Source: Leucobacter zeae
Lineage (GTDB): Bacteria; Actinomycetota; Actinomycetes; Actinomycetales; Microbacteriaceae
Direction: 5' to 3'
Length of the DNA: 64,000 nt
NCBI RefSeq assembly: GCF_016758175.1
Contig: NZ_QYAB01000004.1
Coordinates: 62,001-126,000, forward strand
Part shown: piece by piece, positions 18,250 through 28,000 of the stretch
Position numbering within the stretch: position 1 is the first letter of the stretch
Layout of the letters: every line of letters starts with the position of its first letter
Made by a program: the position numbers and the translations under genes
Notes under the pieces: model-generated
Seen by the model: the letters and a program-made list of their open reading frames with translations, nothing else
What the model was told of the DNA's origin: nothing
Database searches by the model: none

Positions 18250-20199
18250 GTGCCAGAACCGACGTCCCGACGCCGAGGAGCGCGCGGAAGCGCCGCTCGC
18301 GAGCAGTCGCCCCACCGCGGGCCCCGCGCCTCGGTGCGAGAGCTGATCCCGTACCTCTTCGAACAGCGCGGCCTGCTGACGCTCGCGATCGCACTGGGCC
18401 TCGCGGCCGCCGTCGCCTCGCTCGCGCAGCCGCTCGTGCTCGGGCGGATCATCGAGCGCGTCGAGTCGGGCGGTGCGCTCGGGCTGCTGCTCGTCGGGCT
18501 CTCCGCGATCGTGCTCGTCGCCGCCGTGCTCGGCGGCCTCCAGCACTACGTGCTGCAGCGCATGGGCGAGGGGGTCGTGCTGATGAGCCGCAAGCGGCTC
18601 ATCGCGAAGATCCTCCACCTGCCCATCTCGCAGTTCGACCGTCGCCGCACCGGCGACCTCGTGTCGCGCGTCGGCAGCGACACGACCCTGCTGCGCGCGG
18701 TGCTCACCCAGGGGCTCGTCGAGGCGATCAGCGGCATGCTCGTCTTCTGCGGTGCGCTGATCGGCATGCTCGTGATCGACCCCGTGCTGTTCGGCATCAC
18801 GTTCGCGGTGATCCTCGCGGCGCTCGTCGTCGTCGTCGCGGTCTCGAGCCGCATCCGCCCGGCCGTCGCCCGCGCGCAGGAGAAGGTCGGCGACCTCGCC
18901 GCCCAGGTGGACCGCTCGATCTCCTCGATCCGCACCATCCGCGCCGCAGGGGCCGCCGAGCGCGAGCAGCTCGCCACCGAGCGCGACGCGACCGAGGCCT
19001 ACACCCTCGGCGTGCGCGTGGCGCGCATCTCGGCGTTCATCGTGCCCGTCTCGTTCCTCGCGATGCAGCTGTCCTTCCTCGTCGTGCTGGGGCTCGGCGG
19101 CTACCGGGTCGCGACCGGCGCCGTGACCATCGCTCAGCTCGTCACCTTCATCATCTTCCTCTTCCTCATGGTGATGCCCCTCGGCCAGGCCTTCGGCGCG
19201 ATCTCCGCGATCAACCAGGCGCTCGGCGCCCTCGGCCGCATCCAGGAGATCTCGGCGCTGCCCACCGAGACCGAGCACGACGCCGAGCGCTCGCCCATCG
19301 GGCGCATCGTGCCGCTCGAGGAGTCGCAGCTCGACTACGCTCCCGCGATCCGGCTCGCCGACGTCCACTTCACCTACCGCTCGGCCGCGCCGGCCCGGGC
19401 CGACGCCCGCGAGCTCGTGCGGGGCGGGCGCGGCTCGCGACGCGACGCCGAGGCGGCTCCCGCCGAGATCGTCGAGACTCCGGTGCTGCGCGGGGTCGGA
19501 TTCGACGTGCCGCGCGGGTCCCGGGTCGCGCTCGTCGGCCCATCGGGAGCCGGCAAGTCCACGATCCTCGGACTCATCGAGCGCTTCTACGACCCCGACC
19601 GGGGCGCGGTGTCGCTCTACGGCGCCGACCTGCGCACGCTCGACCGCGCCGAGGTGCGCGCACAACTCGGCTACGTCGAGCAGGACGCTCCCGTGCTCGC
19701 CGGCAGCCTCCGCGACAACCTCCGCCTCGGGTCCCCGGACGCGACCGATGCCGCCTGCGAGCGCGTGCTGCGCGCGGTGAACCTCGGCGGACTGCTCGAG
19801 CGCGGCCCGGGCGGTGCCGACGCGACCGGGCCGGGATCGGGCCTCGACCTGCAGGTCGGCGAGAACGGTCTGATGCTCTCGGGCGGCGAGAAGCAGCGGC
19901 TCGCGATCGCGCGCGCCCTGCTGGCGGCGCCGCCGATCCTGCTCCTCGACGAGTCGACCGCGAGCCTCGACGGCGTCAACGAGCGGCTCATGCGCGAGGC
20001 CCTCGACTCCGTGTCGACGGGGCGCACGCTCGTCGTGATCGCGCATCGGCTGTCGACCGTCGTCGACTCCGACAAGATCGTCGTGCTCGACGGCGGCACG
20101 GTCATCGGCGAGGGCACGCACGCCGAACTGCTCGAGACCACGCCGCTCTACCGCGAGCTCGCGCAGCACCAGCTGCTCGTGCCCTCGGACGCGGCGTAG
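18250..20199 (+). CDS. ABC exporter half-transporter (membrane + ATPase domains)
   Basis: 649 residues from a GTG. TAGAGT at 18238-18243 ends six bases earlier and there is no ribosome site, so the message is probably leaderless. Residues about 30-330 are a six-helix exporter domain (FDRRRTGDLVSRVGSDTTLLR, DRSISSIRTIRAAGAAEREQ). The ATPase has FTYRS, Walker A GPSGAGKST (about 430), LSGGEKQRLAIARAL and ILLLDESTASLD. An Arg/Gly/Ala-rich insert of about 28 residues (about 376-403) separates the first strand from the rest of the ATPase domain, which is unusual. It probably homodimerises. Substrate is unknown; lipid or drug export is typical. Confidence 0.92.
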   Translation: MPEPTSRRRGARGSAAREQSPHRGPRASVRELIPYLFEQRGLLTLAIALGLAAAVASLAQPLVLGRIIERVESGGALGLLLVGLSAIVLVAAVLGGLQHYVLQRMGEGVVLMSRKRLIAKILHLPISQFDRRRTGDLVSRVGSDTTLLRAVLTQGLVEAISGMLVFCGALIGMLVIDPVLFGITFAVILAALVVVVAVSSRIRPAVARAQEKVGDLAAQVDRSISSIRTIRAAGAAEREQLATERDATEAYTLGVRVARISAFIVPVSFLAMQLSFLVVLGLGGYRVATGAVTIAQLVTFIIFLFLMVMPLGQAFGAISAINQALGALGRIQEISALPTETEHDAERSPIGRIVPLEESQLDYAPAIRLADVHFTYRSAAPARADARELVRGGRGSRRDAEAAPAEIVETPVLRGVGFDVPRGSRVALVGPSGAGKSTILGLIERFYDPDRGAVSLYGADLRTLDRAEVRAQLGYVEQDAPVLAGSLRDNLRLGSPDATDAACERVLRAVNLGGLLERGPGGADATGPGSGLDLQVGENGLMLSGGEKQRLAIARALLAAPPILLLDESTASLDGVNERLMREALDSVSTGRTLVVIAHRLSTVVDSDKIVVLDGGTVIGEGTHAELLETTPLYRELAQHQLLVPSDAA

Positions 20200-20253
20200 T
20201 CCGGGGCCCGGCCGCGGACGCTCGGACGCGGGCGCGGGCGCGAATGCGCCCGC

Positions 20254-20305
20254 GGAACTCGATTCGGCCCCGTTCGCGCTCGTGAACGGGGCCGAATCGA
20301 GTTCC
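20254..20305. terminator. 22-bp perfect inverted repeat between convergent genes
   Basis: Arms 20254-20275 and 20284-20305 are perfectly complementary with an eight-base loop. The gene to the left ends at 20199 and the convergent gene to the right ends at 20324, so it can serve as a two-way terminator. There is no T-run. The inner motif CGATTCGGC...GCCGAATCG is shared with the end of the element at 43418. Confidence 0.75.
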
Positions 20306-20323
20306 CCGCGGGGTTTCGGCGCC

Positions 20324-21454
20324 CTACTCCTTCTTCAGGAGCCAATCGAGGTTCGGCTCGACGACGGGTCGGAAGACTCGGGTCACCCATGTCGCGGAGA
20401 GCGCGACCGCGAGCGCGATCGCGAGGGCGATCAGCCCGACCAGCCCGGGAATGCCGAACCCCTCGGCCCACTCGATCGCGCCGGCCTCGCGCAGACCCCA
20501 GATGATCGGCCCGTGCAGCAGGTAGACGTACAGCGTGCGGGATCCCCAGACCGTCATGCGGCTCTGACGCCGCGGCGTCACGATGAGCAGCGCGAGCGTC
20601 ATCGCCGCGGCCACGACGAGCAGGAACGCCGATATCCCGATCCCCGCGGCGGCGACCTCGAACCGGCCCGACGGCATCCAGTCGCCCATGGGGGCGTGGC
20701 GGAAGACCCAGTCGTAGTCGTCGCGCCAGGTGAGCCGCTTGTCGATGCGCCAGAAGTCGCGGAGCCCTGGGACGAGCGCGAAGCCGAGCGCGACGGCCCC
20801 GAAGAGGCCCCACGCGGCGATGCGCACCCCCCGGTAGGGAACGACGAACCACTGCCCGTCGAGCCATCCGCGTTCGCGGATGAGCCATCCGGCCACGAAG
20901 AACGGCAGGAACACGAGCGTCCGGGAGGCGGAGAAGTCGGTATCGACCGGCGGCAGCAGGCCCGCGGCCAGCGAGACCGCGATCGAGAGGGTCAGCGGGA
21001 ACCGGGTTCGGGCGATGAACGGGAGCAGGATGCGCATCGTGGCGAGGGAGACCAGGAACCACAGCGTCCACGCCGGGGAGACGAGGAATCCGTCGCCCGG
21101 CGACTTCCCCTCGACCGCGAGATGGATCACCGCCCAGATCCCCTCCCACAGGAGCCAGGTCACGAGGAGCTGGAGCGTCGCGCGGATCGCCTTGGGCGAG
21201 GTCTCGGGCCGCGAGAAGAGCCCGGAGAGCAGGATCATCGCCGGCATGTGGAAGAGGTAGATGTAGACGTAGATGTCGAACGCGAACGCGGAGTCCGTGC
21301 GCACCGTCGACAGGGCGTGGCCGATGACCACGAGCACGATGAGGATGAACCGCGCATTGTCCCAGAAGGCGATGCGCGGCTTCGTCCCGGCAGGAGCGCC
21401 CGCGGGACGCACCGTGCGTGCGGCGGCCCCGGTCGAAGTCGGCTCTGAGTTCAC
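20324..21454 (-). CDS. Membrane acyltransferase family protein (fucose 4-O-acetylase-like)
   Basis: 376 residues from a GTG; TAGGCT on the minus strand ends seven bases upstream, so it is probably leaderless. RIAFWDNARFILIVLVVIGHAL holds the conserved His of acyltransferase-3 proteins, followed by YIYLFHMPAMILLSGLFSR. About ten membrane helices follow, with YVYLLHGPIIWGL near the end. Relatives move acetyl groups from the cytoplasm onto sugars of surface polymers. The target here is unknown and no glycan cluster is adjacent. Confidence 0.85.
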   Translation of the reverse strand: MNSEPTSTGAAARTVRPAGAPAGTKPRIAFWDNARFILIVLVVIGHALSTVRTDSAFAFDIYVYIYLFHMPAMILLSGLFSRPETSPKAIRATLQLLVTWLLWEGIWAVIHLAVEGKSPGDGFLVSPAWTLWFLVSLATMRILLPFIARTRFPLTLSIAVSLAAGLLPPVDTDFSASRTLVFLPFFVAGWLIRERGWLDGQWFVVPYRGVRIAAWGLFGAVALGFALVPGLRDFWRIDKRLTWRDDYDWVFRHAPMGDWMPSGRFEVAAAGIGISAFLLVVAAAMTLALLIVTPRRQSRMTVWGSRTLYVYLLHGPIIWGLREAGAIEWAEGFGIPGLVGLIALAIALAVALSATWVTRVFRPVVEPNLDWLLKKE

Positions 21455-21530
21455 GAGCCCCAGCCTATGCGCGGTCCGCTCTCGACGGAAAACGAGCGCT
21501 CCGCTCCGATCGCGGTCAGACCATTGTCAT

Positions 21531-21551
21531 AAATTACGTTATTACGTAATA
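21531..21551. promoter_or_regulatory. Candidate operator TATTACGTAATA
   Basis: A perfect 12-bp palindrome (21540-21551) preceded by the direct half-site AAATTACGTTA. It sits nine bases before the regulator start in a short A+T-rich patch, a likely autoregulatory site for the winged-helix protein that follows. Confidence 0.6.
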
Positions 21552-21559
21552 TTGAATTC

Positions 21560-22078
21560 ATGACCGGACCAGCCGACCTCACCCACCGCCTCGAGGCGGT
21601 GGAGGCCCGCCTCACCGCGCTCGAAGCGCGGGAGCAGGCCCCGCATCCTGCCGCCCCGGAGGCGGCGGTGCCCGACGCCGAGACCTTCTGGGTACTGGAG
21701 GGGATCCAGCTGCGCCACCCCGCGCCAGGCGCGGTCTACTACGCGGGTTCGGTCGAGCTCCCGGCTGGCCGAGTGGACTGGCAGATCGGGCTCCCGACCG
21801 AGCGTCTGCTCGAAACCGATTGGACCGCGTTCGCGAACGCGCTCGCCGCGCTCGGCCATCCGGTGCGCCTCGCCATCCTGCAGGCCGTCATGAGCGGAGC
21901 CGCGTCCGTGTCCGAGCTCGCAGCGGGCGAGGGCATGGGGACGACGGGACAGCTCTACCACCATCTCCACCAGCTCACCGCGCAGGGCTGGCTGGTCGCC
22001 GCGGGCCGCGGGCGCTACGCGATCCCGCCCGAACACGTCGTGCCGCTGCTGGCCGTGCTCGCCGCAGCGCACCGTTGA
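21560..22078 (+). CDS. ArsR-like winged-helix transcriptional regulator
   Basis: 172 residues, ATG with no obvious ribosome site. The N terminus is a short coiled coil (LTHRLEAVEARLTALEAREQ). The C-terminal 80 residues are a winged helix: ALAALGHPVRLAILQAVMSG, SVSELAAGEGMGTTGQLYHH as turn and recognition helix, then LVAAGRGRYAIPP as the wing. The middle part (about 40-75) could be a small effector module. It heads an operon with a serine hydrolase and a small membrane protein, which it probably controls. Confidence 0.82.
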   Translation: MTGPADLTHRLEAVEARLTALEAREQAPHPAAPEAAVPDAETFWVLEGIQLRHPAPGAVYYAGSVELPAGRVDWQIGLPTERLLETDWTAFANALAALGHPVRLAILQAVMSGAASVSELAAGEGMGTTGQLYHHLHQLTAQGWLVAAGRGRYAIPPEHVVPLLAVLAAAHR

Positions 22079-22119
22079 CCGCCCCTCGATCCTCCGCCGT
22101 TCCTCCGAAAGGAAGCCCC

Positions 22120-23211
22120 ATGCCGCCCTCCGCACGCCCGACCCGACGGTTCCGGATCGCCGCGGCCGCGGCAGCGGGGATCCTCGCGGTACTCGCGGGA
22201 ATCGTGCTCGCCCCGCGACCGCCGCAGCTGAGCGCCCCGACGGCCGGTGATCCGGCGCTCGTGGCGGACGTCGCGGATGCCCTGCGGGGCGCCTCAGGCG
22301 CGTTCGACCGGGTGAGCGTCGCGGTCATCGACGGCGACGGCGTGCGCCGCGCCCACTTCGGCGCGCACGACGGCACCGTCTACGAGATCGGATCGGTCAC
22401 CAAGACGATGACGGCGTCGCTGCTCCAGATCGCCGTCGAGCGCGGCGAGGTGACGCTCGACACCCGGCTCGGCGATCTGCTCGACCTCGGCGATTCGCCG
22501 AGCGGGGAGGTGACGCTGGAGCAGCTCGCGACGCATCGCAGCGGGCTGCCGCGGCTCTCCCCGAATCCCGCCCGCATTGCGAGCCGGCTCCTCGCCGTCA
22601 TGACCGCGGGGGATCCCTACGGCTCGACCGTCGACGAGCTCGTCTCCGACGCCCGGGCGGCCGCCCCGGGAGATCCCGCCTTCGCGTACTCGAACTTCGG
22701 CTTCGCGCTGCTGGGTCAAGCGCTCGCGGCGGCAGCAGGCACCACCTGGCCCGAACTCGTGCGCGAGCGCCTGCACGAGCCGCTCACCATGTCCGGCACG
22801 TCCGCTGCGGACACGCCAGAGGGGCTGCCCGCTGACGCGCCCACCGGGTACACCGACGGCGGACGCCCGAGCGCGGCCTGGACCCTCGGCGCCGACGCCC
22901 CTGCGGGGAACGTCCGATCCACCCTCGACGACATGGTGGTCTACCTCTCGGCGCAGCTCGACGGATCCGCTCCCGGTTCCGGCGCGACCGAGCCGCGGGT
23001 CGGCACCGACGGCAACGACGGCGAGCGGATCGGGCTCGCCTGGTTCACGACCGCCGACGGCGTGACGTGGCACAACGGCGCGACGGGCGGCTTCTCGAGC
23101 TTCGCCGCGTTCGACCGGGAGCGGGGACGCGGGGTCGTCGTGCTGAGCAGCACGGCCAATCCGGATGCCGTGGACGCACTCGGGATGTCGCTGATCGGAG
23201 GCCGCGCATGA
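22120..23211 (+). CDS. Serine hydrolase, beta-lactamase class C / DD-peptidase fold
   Basis: 363 residues, ATG behind AAAGGAAG. A hydrophobic N-terminal helix (about 12-31) directs export. The beta-lactamase-related fold is shown by EIGSVTKTMTASLL (Ser-x-x-Lys), FAYSNFGFALLG (Tyr-x-Asn) and TWHNGATGGFSSF (in place of the KTG box). Family members include DD-peptidases, esterases and true AmpC enzymes; resistance should not be assumed. It lies 41 bases after the regulator and its stop overlaps the next start. Confidence 0.88.
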   Translation: MPPSARPTRRFRIAAAAAAGILAVLAGIVLAPRPPQLSAPTAGDPALVADVADALRGASGAFDRVSVAVIDGDGVRRAHFGAHDGTVYEIGSVTKTMTASLLQIAVERGEVTLDTRLGDLLDLGDSPSGEVTLEQLATHRSGLPRLSPNPARIASRLLAVMTAGDPYGSTVDELVSDARAAAPGDPAFAYSNFGFALLGQALAAAAGTTWPELVRERLHEPLTMSGTSAADTPEGLPADAPTGYTDGGRPSAAWTLGADAPAGNVRSTLDDMVVYLSAQLDGSAPGSGATEPRVGTDGNDGERIGLAWFTTADGVTWHNGATGGFSSFAAFDRERGRGVVVLSSTANPDAVDALGMSLIGGRA

Positions 23212-23558
23212 TGCAGTACCTCTCCCTCGCCATCGTCGGGGTGATCGTCGGCGCCTTCATCTGGCGCGCCGCCTCCCGCGGCAGATTCGCCGCAGCGAGC
23301 CGCCGCGACGCCGCGTTCGAGATCGCGGACACGGCGACAGCGCTCGCGGTCGCCCGGGCGATCGTCCCGTGGGGCGGCGTCGGCACCTGGTGGTGGTACG
23401 CTCTGGTGCTCGCCTTCGCCGCGGGCGTCGCCGTGATCGCGCTGCGGTGGTCGGGCTACGTCCCGGCCGCACCGAAACGGGGAATCGGACGCGCGGGCAC
23501 CGCCGCCCACATCGCCGTCCTCGCTGCCATCCTCGCGGCCTGCGCGGTCGCGGGCTGA
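23208..23558 (+). CDS. Small membrane protein of the serine-hydrolase operon
   Basis: 116 residues starting MMQYLSLAIVGVIVG; ATG overlaps the hydrolase stop. Three hydrophobic segments (about 3-17, 55-77 and 93-114) alternate with basic loops. I do not recognise a family. Translational coupling suggests it works with the exported serine hydrolase, perhaps as anchor or immunity-like partner. Confidence 0.7.
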   Translation: MMQYLSLAIVGVIVGAFIWRAASRGRFAAASRRDAAFEIADTATALAVARAIVPWGGVGTWWWYALVLAFAAGVAVIALRWSGYVPAAPKRGIGRAGTAAHIAVLAAILAACAVAG

Positions 23559-23598
23559 CCCACGGGCCGGGCCGGGCCTGCGGCACTGCGCGACCGGG

Positions 23599-24957
23599 TC
23601 AGTTCTCGAGTTCCTCCGCGGCCTCCTGCCACAGCCCCTCGGGCACGCCGTTCACCTCCTCGCGCCCCTTCGGCACGTCGAAGCGCTGCGCGGTGAAGTC
23701 GCGCGGCAGGAGCGAGAACCCCTGCCAGTGCAGTTCCATGGGCGATTGCTCCTCGTCGCGGGGAACATGGTGGAAGCCGACGGCCACCCAGGAGACCACG
23801 TCGTCGAGGGGCTCATCGGATCCGCGGCTGACGAACTCGGGCACGCCGGCGCCGCAGGTCCCCCGGTTGCGCGTGGCGAAGATCTGGCACTCGTCGGCGT
23901 TCGTGAAGGCGACGTCGTAGCCGTCAGCCGCACCGTGCTCGTGGTCCTCGACGAAGGTGAAGGAGTCGGTGCGCTCGAGGTCGATCTGGTACGAGATGGG
24001 GTGGTCGTCGGCGTTGCGCACCTCGGGTGCGAGCACCCGCCACCAGCGCCGATCGACCCACTCGGCCGTTGCGGGCCGCTCGATGGGCGCGGTCCCGCCC
24101 CGCACGATCGGAGACTGCTCGCCGTGCTCGCCCGTCGGCTCGGCGTCGTACTGCTCGACCGCCATGCCGCCCGGACCCCCGAGCGCCCAGTGCACCCGCC
24201 ACACCGCATTGTGCGAGTGGCTCGCGGCGTGGGCGGTCTCGCCGGGGCCGATGGGCCAGCCGTGGTCTCCGTCGGTGTGATCGACCGGCGAGAGGTCCCC
24301 GGTCGCGCCGAGACGCACCCGGATCGTCCCGTCCGCGGCGAACACGTACTGCGAGACGTACTCGTACCAGCCGACGCGGGAGACCGAGGAGAGCTGCCAA
24401 TCGGTGCGTCGCCCCACCGCAGGCGCGGCGACGTCGCTCGCGTGATAGGCGATGCCGCCGTCGACGAGCTCAGAGCACAGCACCTCGCGGTGCGGCGTCT
24501 TGCCGTAGGTGCCGTCGCCGACGTTCGGAATGTCTGCGCCCAGCCGGTCGCCGGCGCACGACTCCTCGTCGAGGGTCTGCATCTTCGAGCCGCCGAATCC
24601 CGCCTCCGTGATGTCCGACGTGAGGCGCTCCCCGGTGTCGTAGGGCACCTCGAGCTGCGAGATCGACAGCGAGGCGATGACGCTCACGGGGTCCGCGCCG
24701 GGAGGGGCCAGGTGGATGTCGGTGAGCTCCAGACCGCGTTTCGGATCCACGGACCAGCACATCGACCAGGTCGCCCCGCTCGACATCTCCTGCGAGACGA
24801 GTTCGCCGTCGCCGCAATCGAGGTCGGCGACCGCCCCCGGGTCCGCCTGCGCGGGCGCCGATGCGGCCGGCTCGCCGCCCGATGGGGCTCCTCCGGCGCA
24901 TCCCGCCGCGCCGAGCGCCAGTGCCAACGCGAGCACCGCAGTGATGCGTCGTCGCAT
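23599..24957 (-). CDS. Lipoprotein related to copper amine oxidase catalytic domain
   Basis: 452 residues from an ATG behind GAGGGGAGGGGAGA. Lipobox GAAGC, Cys20. The rest resembles only the catalytic C-terminal domain of copper amine oxidases, which are usually 640-700 residues. VPYDTGE gives the likely base Asp107, GWYEY the would-be quinone Tyr198, SHSHN the copper pair His247/His249, and HHVPRD the third ligand His397. WQGFSLLPRDF also fits. The strictly conserved Asn before the quinone Tyr is Trp here and the Thr four before is Arg, so self-processing to topaquinone is doubtful. It may bind copper, oxidise amines by another route, or be a non-enzymatic relative. Confidence 0.65.
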   Translation of the reverse strand: MRRRITAVLALALALGAAGCAGGAPSGGEPAASAPAQADPGAVADLDCGDGELVSQEMSSGATWSMCWSVDPKRGLELTDIHLAPPGADPVSVIASLSISQLEVPYDTGERLTSDITEAGFGGSKMQTLDEESCAGDRLGADIPNVGDGTYGKTPHREVLCSELVDGGIAYHASDVAAPAVGRRTDWQLSSVSRVGWYEYVSQYVFAADGTIRVRLGATGDLSPVDHTDGDHGWPIGPGETAHAASHSHNAVWRVHWALGGPGGMAVEQYDAEPTGEHGEQSPIVRGGTAPIERPATAEWVDRRWWRVLAPEVRNADDHPISYQIDLERTDSFTFVEDHEHGAADGYDVAFTNADECQIFATRNRGTCGAGVPEFVSRGSDEPLDDVVSWVAVGFHHVPRDEEQSPMELHWQGFSLLPRDFTAQRFDVPKGREEVNGVPEGLWQEAAEELEN

Positions 24958-25067
24958 GTCTCCCCTCCCCTCGGCGCGCGTAGGCACCGCCTCCGGCACC
25001 CGCGCACGCAGCAGGGTGGCGACTCGCAGTGCGAGCCGCCACCCCACGTCCGTTCTAATCTAGCGAG

Positions 25068-28000
25068 TTACTGGCGTGCGGTTCCCTCCATCCGGCTCGC
25101 GCGGCGACGCACCAGGAGTGCACCGGCGCCGGCGGCGAGCATGAGCAGGGCGAGCGGGACGTAGAGCCCCGGCTCCATACCGGTGACCACCAGCGACGAG
25201 CGGATCTTGAGATCAGCGCGTGCGGTGTTGCCGTCGCCGTCGGTGACGACCACGGTGTAGTCGCCCGGATCGGTGTCGGCGGGGATCTTCACCTGGGCGG
25301 TGAATCCGCAATCGGATCCGACGGTGACGGTCAGGGGCGGGTGCAGCAGCCCCTTGCCGTCCGCGTCGAAGATCTGCACGGTCGCCTCGCTCCCGGCCGC
25401 GAAGCCGGTACCGGTGACCGTGACCGTGTCTCCTGCCGAGGCGATCGACGGGGTCACCGTCACCTTCGGATCGGAGCAGACCGGGCCGGCTGCAGCGGTC
25501 ACCAGGACCTCTGCGCTCACGTCGACGCCGTTCGCATCCGTGCCGTGCAGCACGTGGCCGCCCGGCGTGGCCGTCGCGGGGACCCGCACGGTCGTGCCGG
25601 CCGGGACGTTGCCGTCCGCATCCGTCGTGACCTCGACGCCCACGCCGACCTCGTCACCGGAGCCGTCGACGAGCTGGAGCTCGACCTGCTCGTTCGGCAG
25701 CCACCCCGTGGAGGTGACGGCCGTCGAACTGCCCGCGGGAACCGGCGAGGTCGCCGAGATGCTCGGGGCGTAGACGGCGACCGGGGCCGAAGCCTCATCG
25801 TCGCCGCCGGTGCCGAGCACCCGGTACTCGCCCGCGGTCGCGGTCGCCGGGATGAGGACCGAGGTGTCCGCGGGGGTCGCGCCGTCGCCGTCGGTCGTCA
25901 CGACCACCGGGTCGCCCACGGGGGTGCCGTCGGCGTCCTCGAGCTGCAGCGAGACCTCGGACTCGGGATCCCAACCGGTCGACGTGACCACCGTCGTGCC
26001 GCCGGCCGGAACCGGGGACGTGGCGGTCAGCGTCGGTGCGCCCGTCGCCGCGGTGACCTCGACCGGAGCCGAGACCTCCGCACCGTTGGCGTCGGTCGCG
26101 ACCACGCTGTGATCGCCGGGCGTCGCGTCGGCGGGGACGGGGATCGTGGTCGCCGCGGGGACGTTGCCGTCGCCGTCGGTGGTCACGACCACCGGATCGC
26201 CCACGGGGGCACCCGAACCGTCGGTCAGCTGCAGCGACACCTCGGTGCTCGGCAGCCACCCCGTCGACGTCACCTCGGTCGTGCCGCCGGCGGGAACCGG
26301 GGACGTGGCCGAGATCGCCGGCGCGTAGACGGCGACCGGAGCCGAGGCCTCGTCATCACCCGAAGTGCCGACGACCGTGTACGTTCCGGCGGTGGCATCC
26401 GTCGGAACCGGGACCGTGGTGTCCGCGGGGACGTTGCCGTCCGCGTCGGTCGTCACGACCACCGGGTCGCCCACGGAGGTTCCGTCGGCGTCCTCGAGCT
26501 GCAGCGAGACCTCGGACTCGGGAGCCCAACCGGTCGACGTCACCGTCGTCTCGCCACCGGCGGGAACCGGGGACGTGGCGGTCAGCGTCGGAACGCCCGC
26601 GGCGGCCGTGACCTCGACCGGAGCCGAGACCTCCGCACCGTTGGCGTCGGTCGCGACCACGCTGTGATCGCCGGGCGTCGCGTCGGCCGGGACCTGGACC
26701 GTGGTCGCCGCGGGGACGTTGCCGTCACCGTCGGTCGTCACGACCACCGGATCGCCCACGGGGGCGCCCGAACCGTCGGTCAGCTGCAGCGACACCTCGG
26801 TGCTCGGCAGCCACCCCGTCGACGTCACCGTCGTCGCGTCGCCGACCGGAACCGGAGAGGTGGCCGAGATGGTCGGCGCGTAGACGACGACCTCGGCCGA
26901 GGCCTCGTCGTCGCCGGACGTGCCCACCACGGTGTACCCGCCAGCGGTGGTATCCGCGGGAACGGGGACCAGGGTCCCGAGAGGAGTGCTGCCGTCGCCG
27001 TCAGTGGTCACGACCACCGGGTCGCCCACGGGATTGCCGTCGGCATCCGTCAGCTGCAGCGACACCTCGGACTCGGGCGCCCAACCGGTCGACGTCACCG
27101 TCGACTCGCCACCGGCAGGAACCGGCGACGTCGCGGTCAGCACCGGAGCGACAGCGGCGTCCTCGACGACCACCGGAGCGGTCACCTCGCCACCGGTCTC
27201 ATCCGAACCCACGATCTCGTACTCACCGGGATCAGTGCCCTCGGGGATCTCGACGCAGGTACCCGCCGGAACATTGCCGTCGGCATCGGTGGTCACGACC
27301 ACCGGCTCACCGACCGGGTTGCCATCGGCATCCGTCAGCTGCAGCGTCACCTCGGTGTTCGGCAGCCAGCCGCCCGACGTGATCGCCGAGCAATCACCCG
27401 GAGCGACCGGAGTCTCGGCCTCGAGCGACGGCGCGTAGACCTGCACCGTGTCCGTGGCCTCGTTGCCGTCCGCATCCGAACCGACGACCGTGTACAGGCC
27501 CGCCGTGGCATCAGCGGGAACCGGAACCGTTGTACCGGCGGGAACGTTGCCGTCACCGTCGGTCGTCACGACCACCGGCTCGCCGACCGGGTTGCCCATC
27601 GGGCCGGTCAGCTGCAGCGACACCTCGGACTCGGGGGTCCAGCCCGCGGACGTCACCGTGGTCGATCCGCCCGCTGCGACCGGGGAAGTCGCATCGAGCG
27701 TCGGAGCGACAGCGGCGTCCTCGACGACCACCGGAGCGGTCACCTCGCCACCCGTCTCATCCGAACCCACGATCTCGTACTCACCGGGGGTCGTGCCCTC
27801 GGGAATCTCGACGCAGGTACCCGCCGGAACGTTGCCATCGGCATCGGTCGTCACGACCACCGGCCCACCCACCGGGTTGCCATCGGCATCTGTCAGCTGC
27901 AGCGTCACCTCGGCGTTCGGCAGCCAGCCGCCCGACGTGATCGCCGAGCAATCACCCGGAGCGACCGGCGACTGCGCGTCGAGAGACGGCGCGTAGACCT

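Noticed and set aside
22120-23211. Beta-lactam resistance gene
   Set aside because: Only the general serine-hydrolase motifs are present; the KTG box is replaced by HNG and the family is mostly peptidases and esterases.
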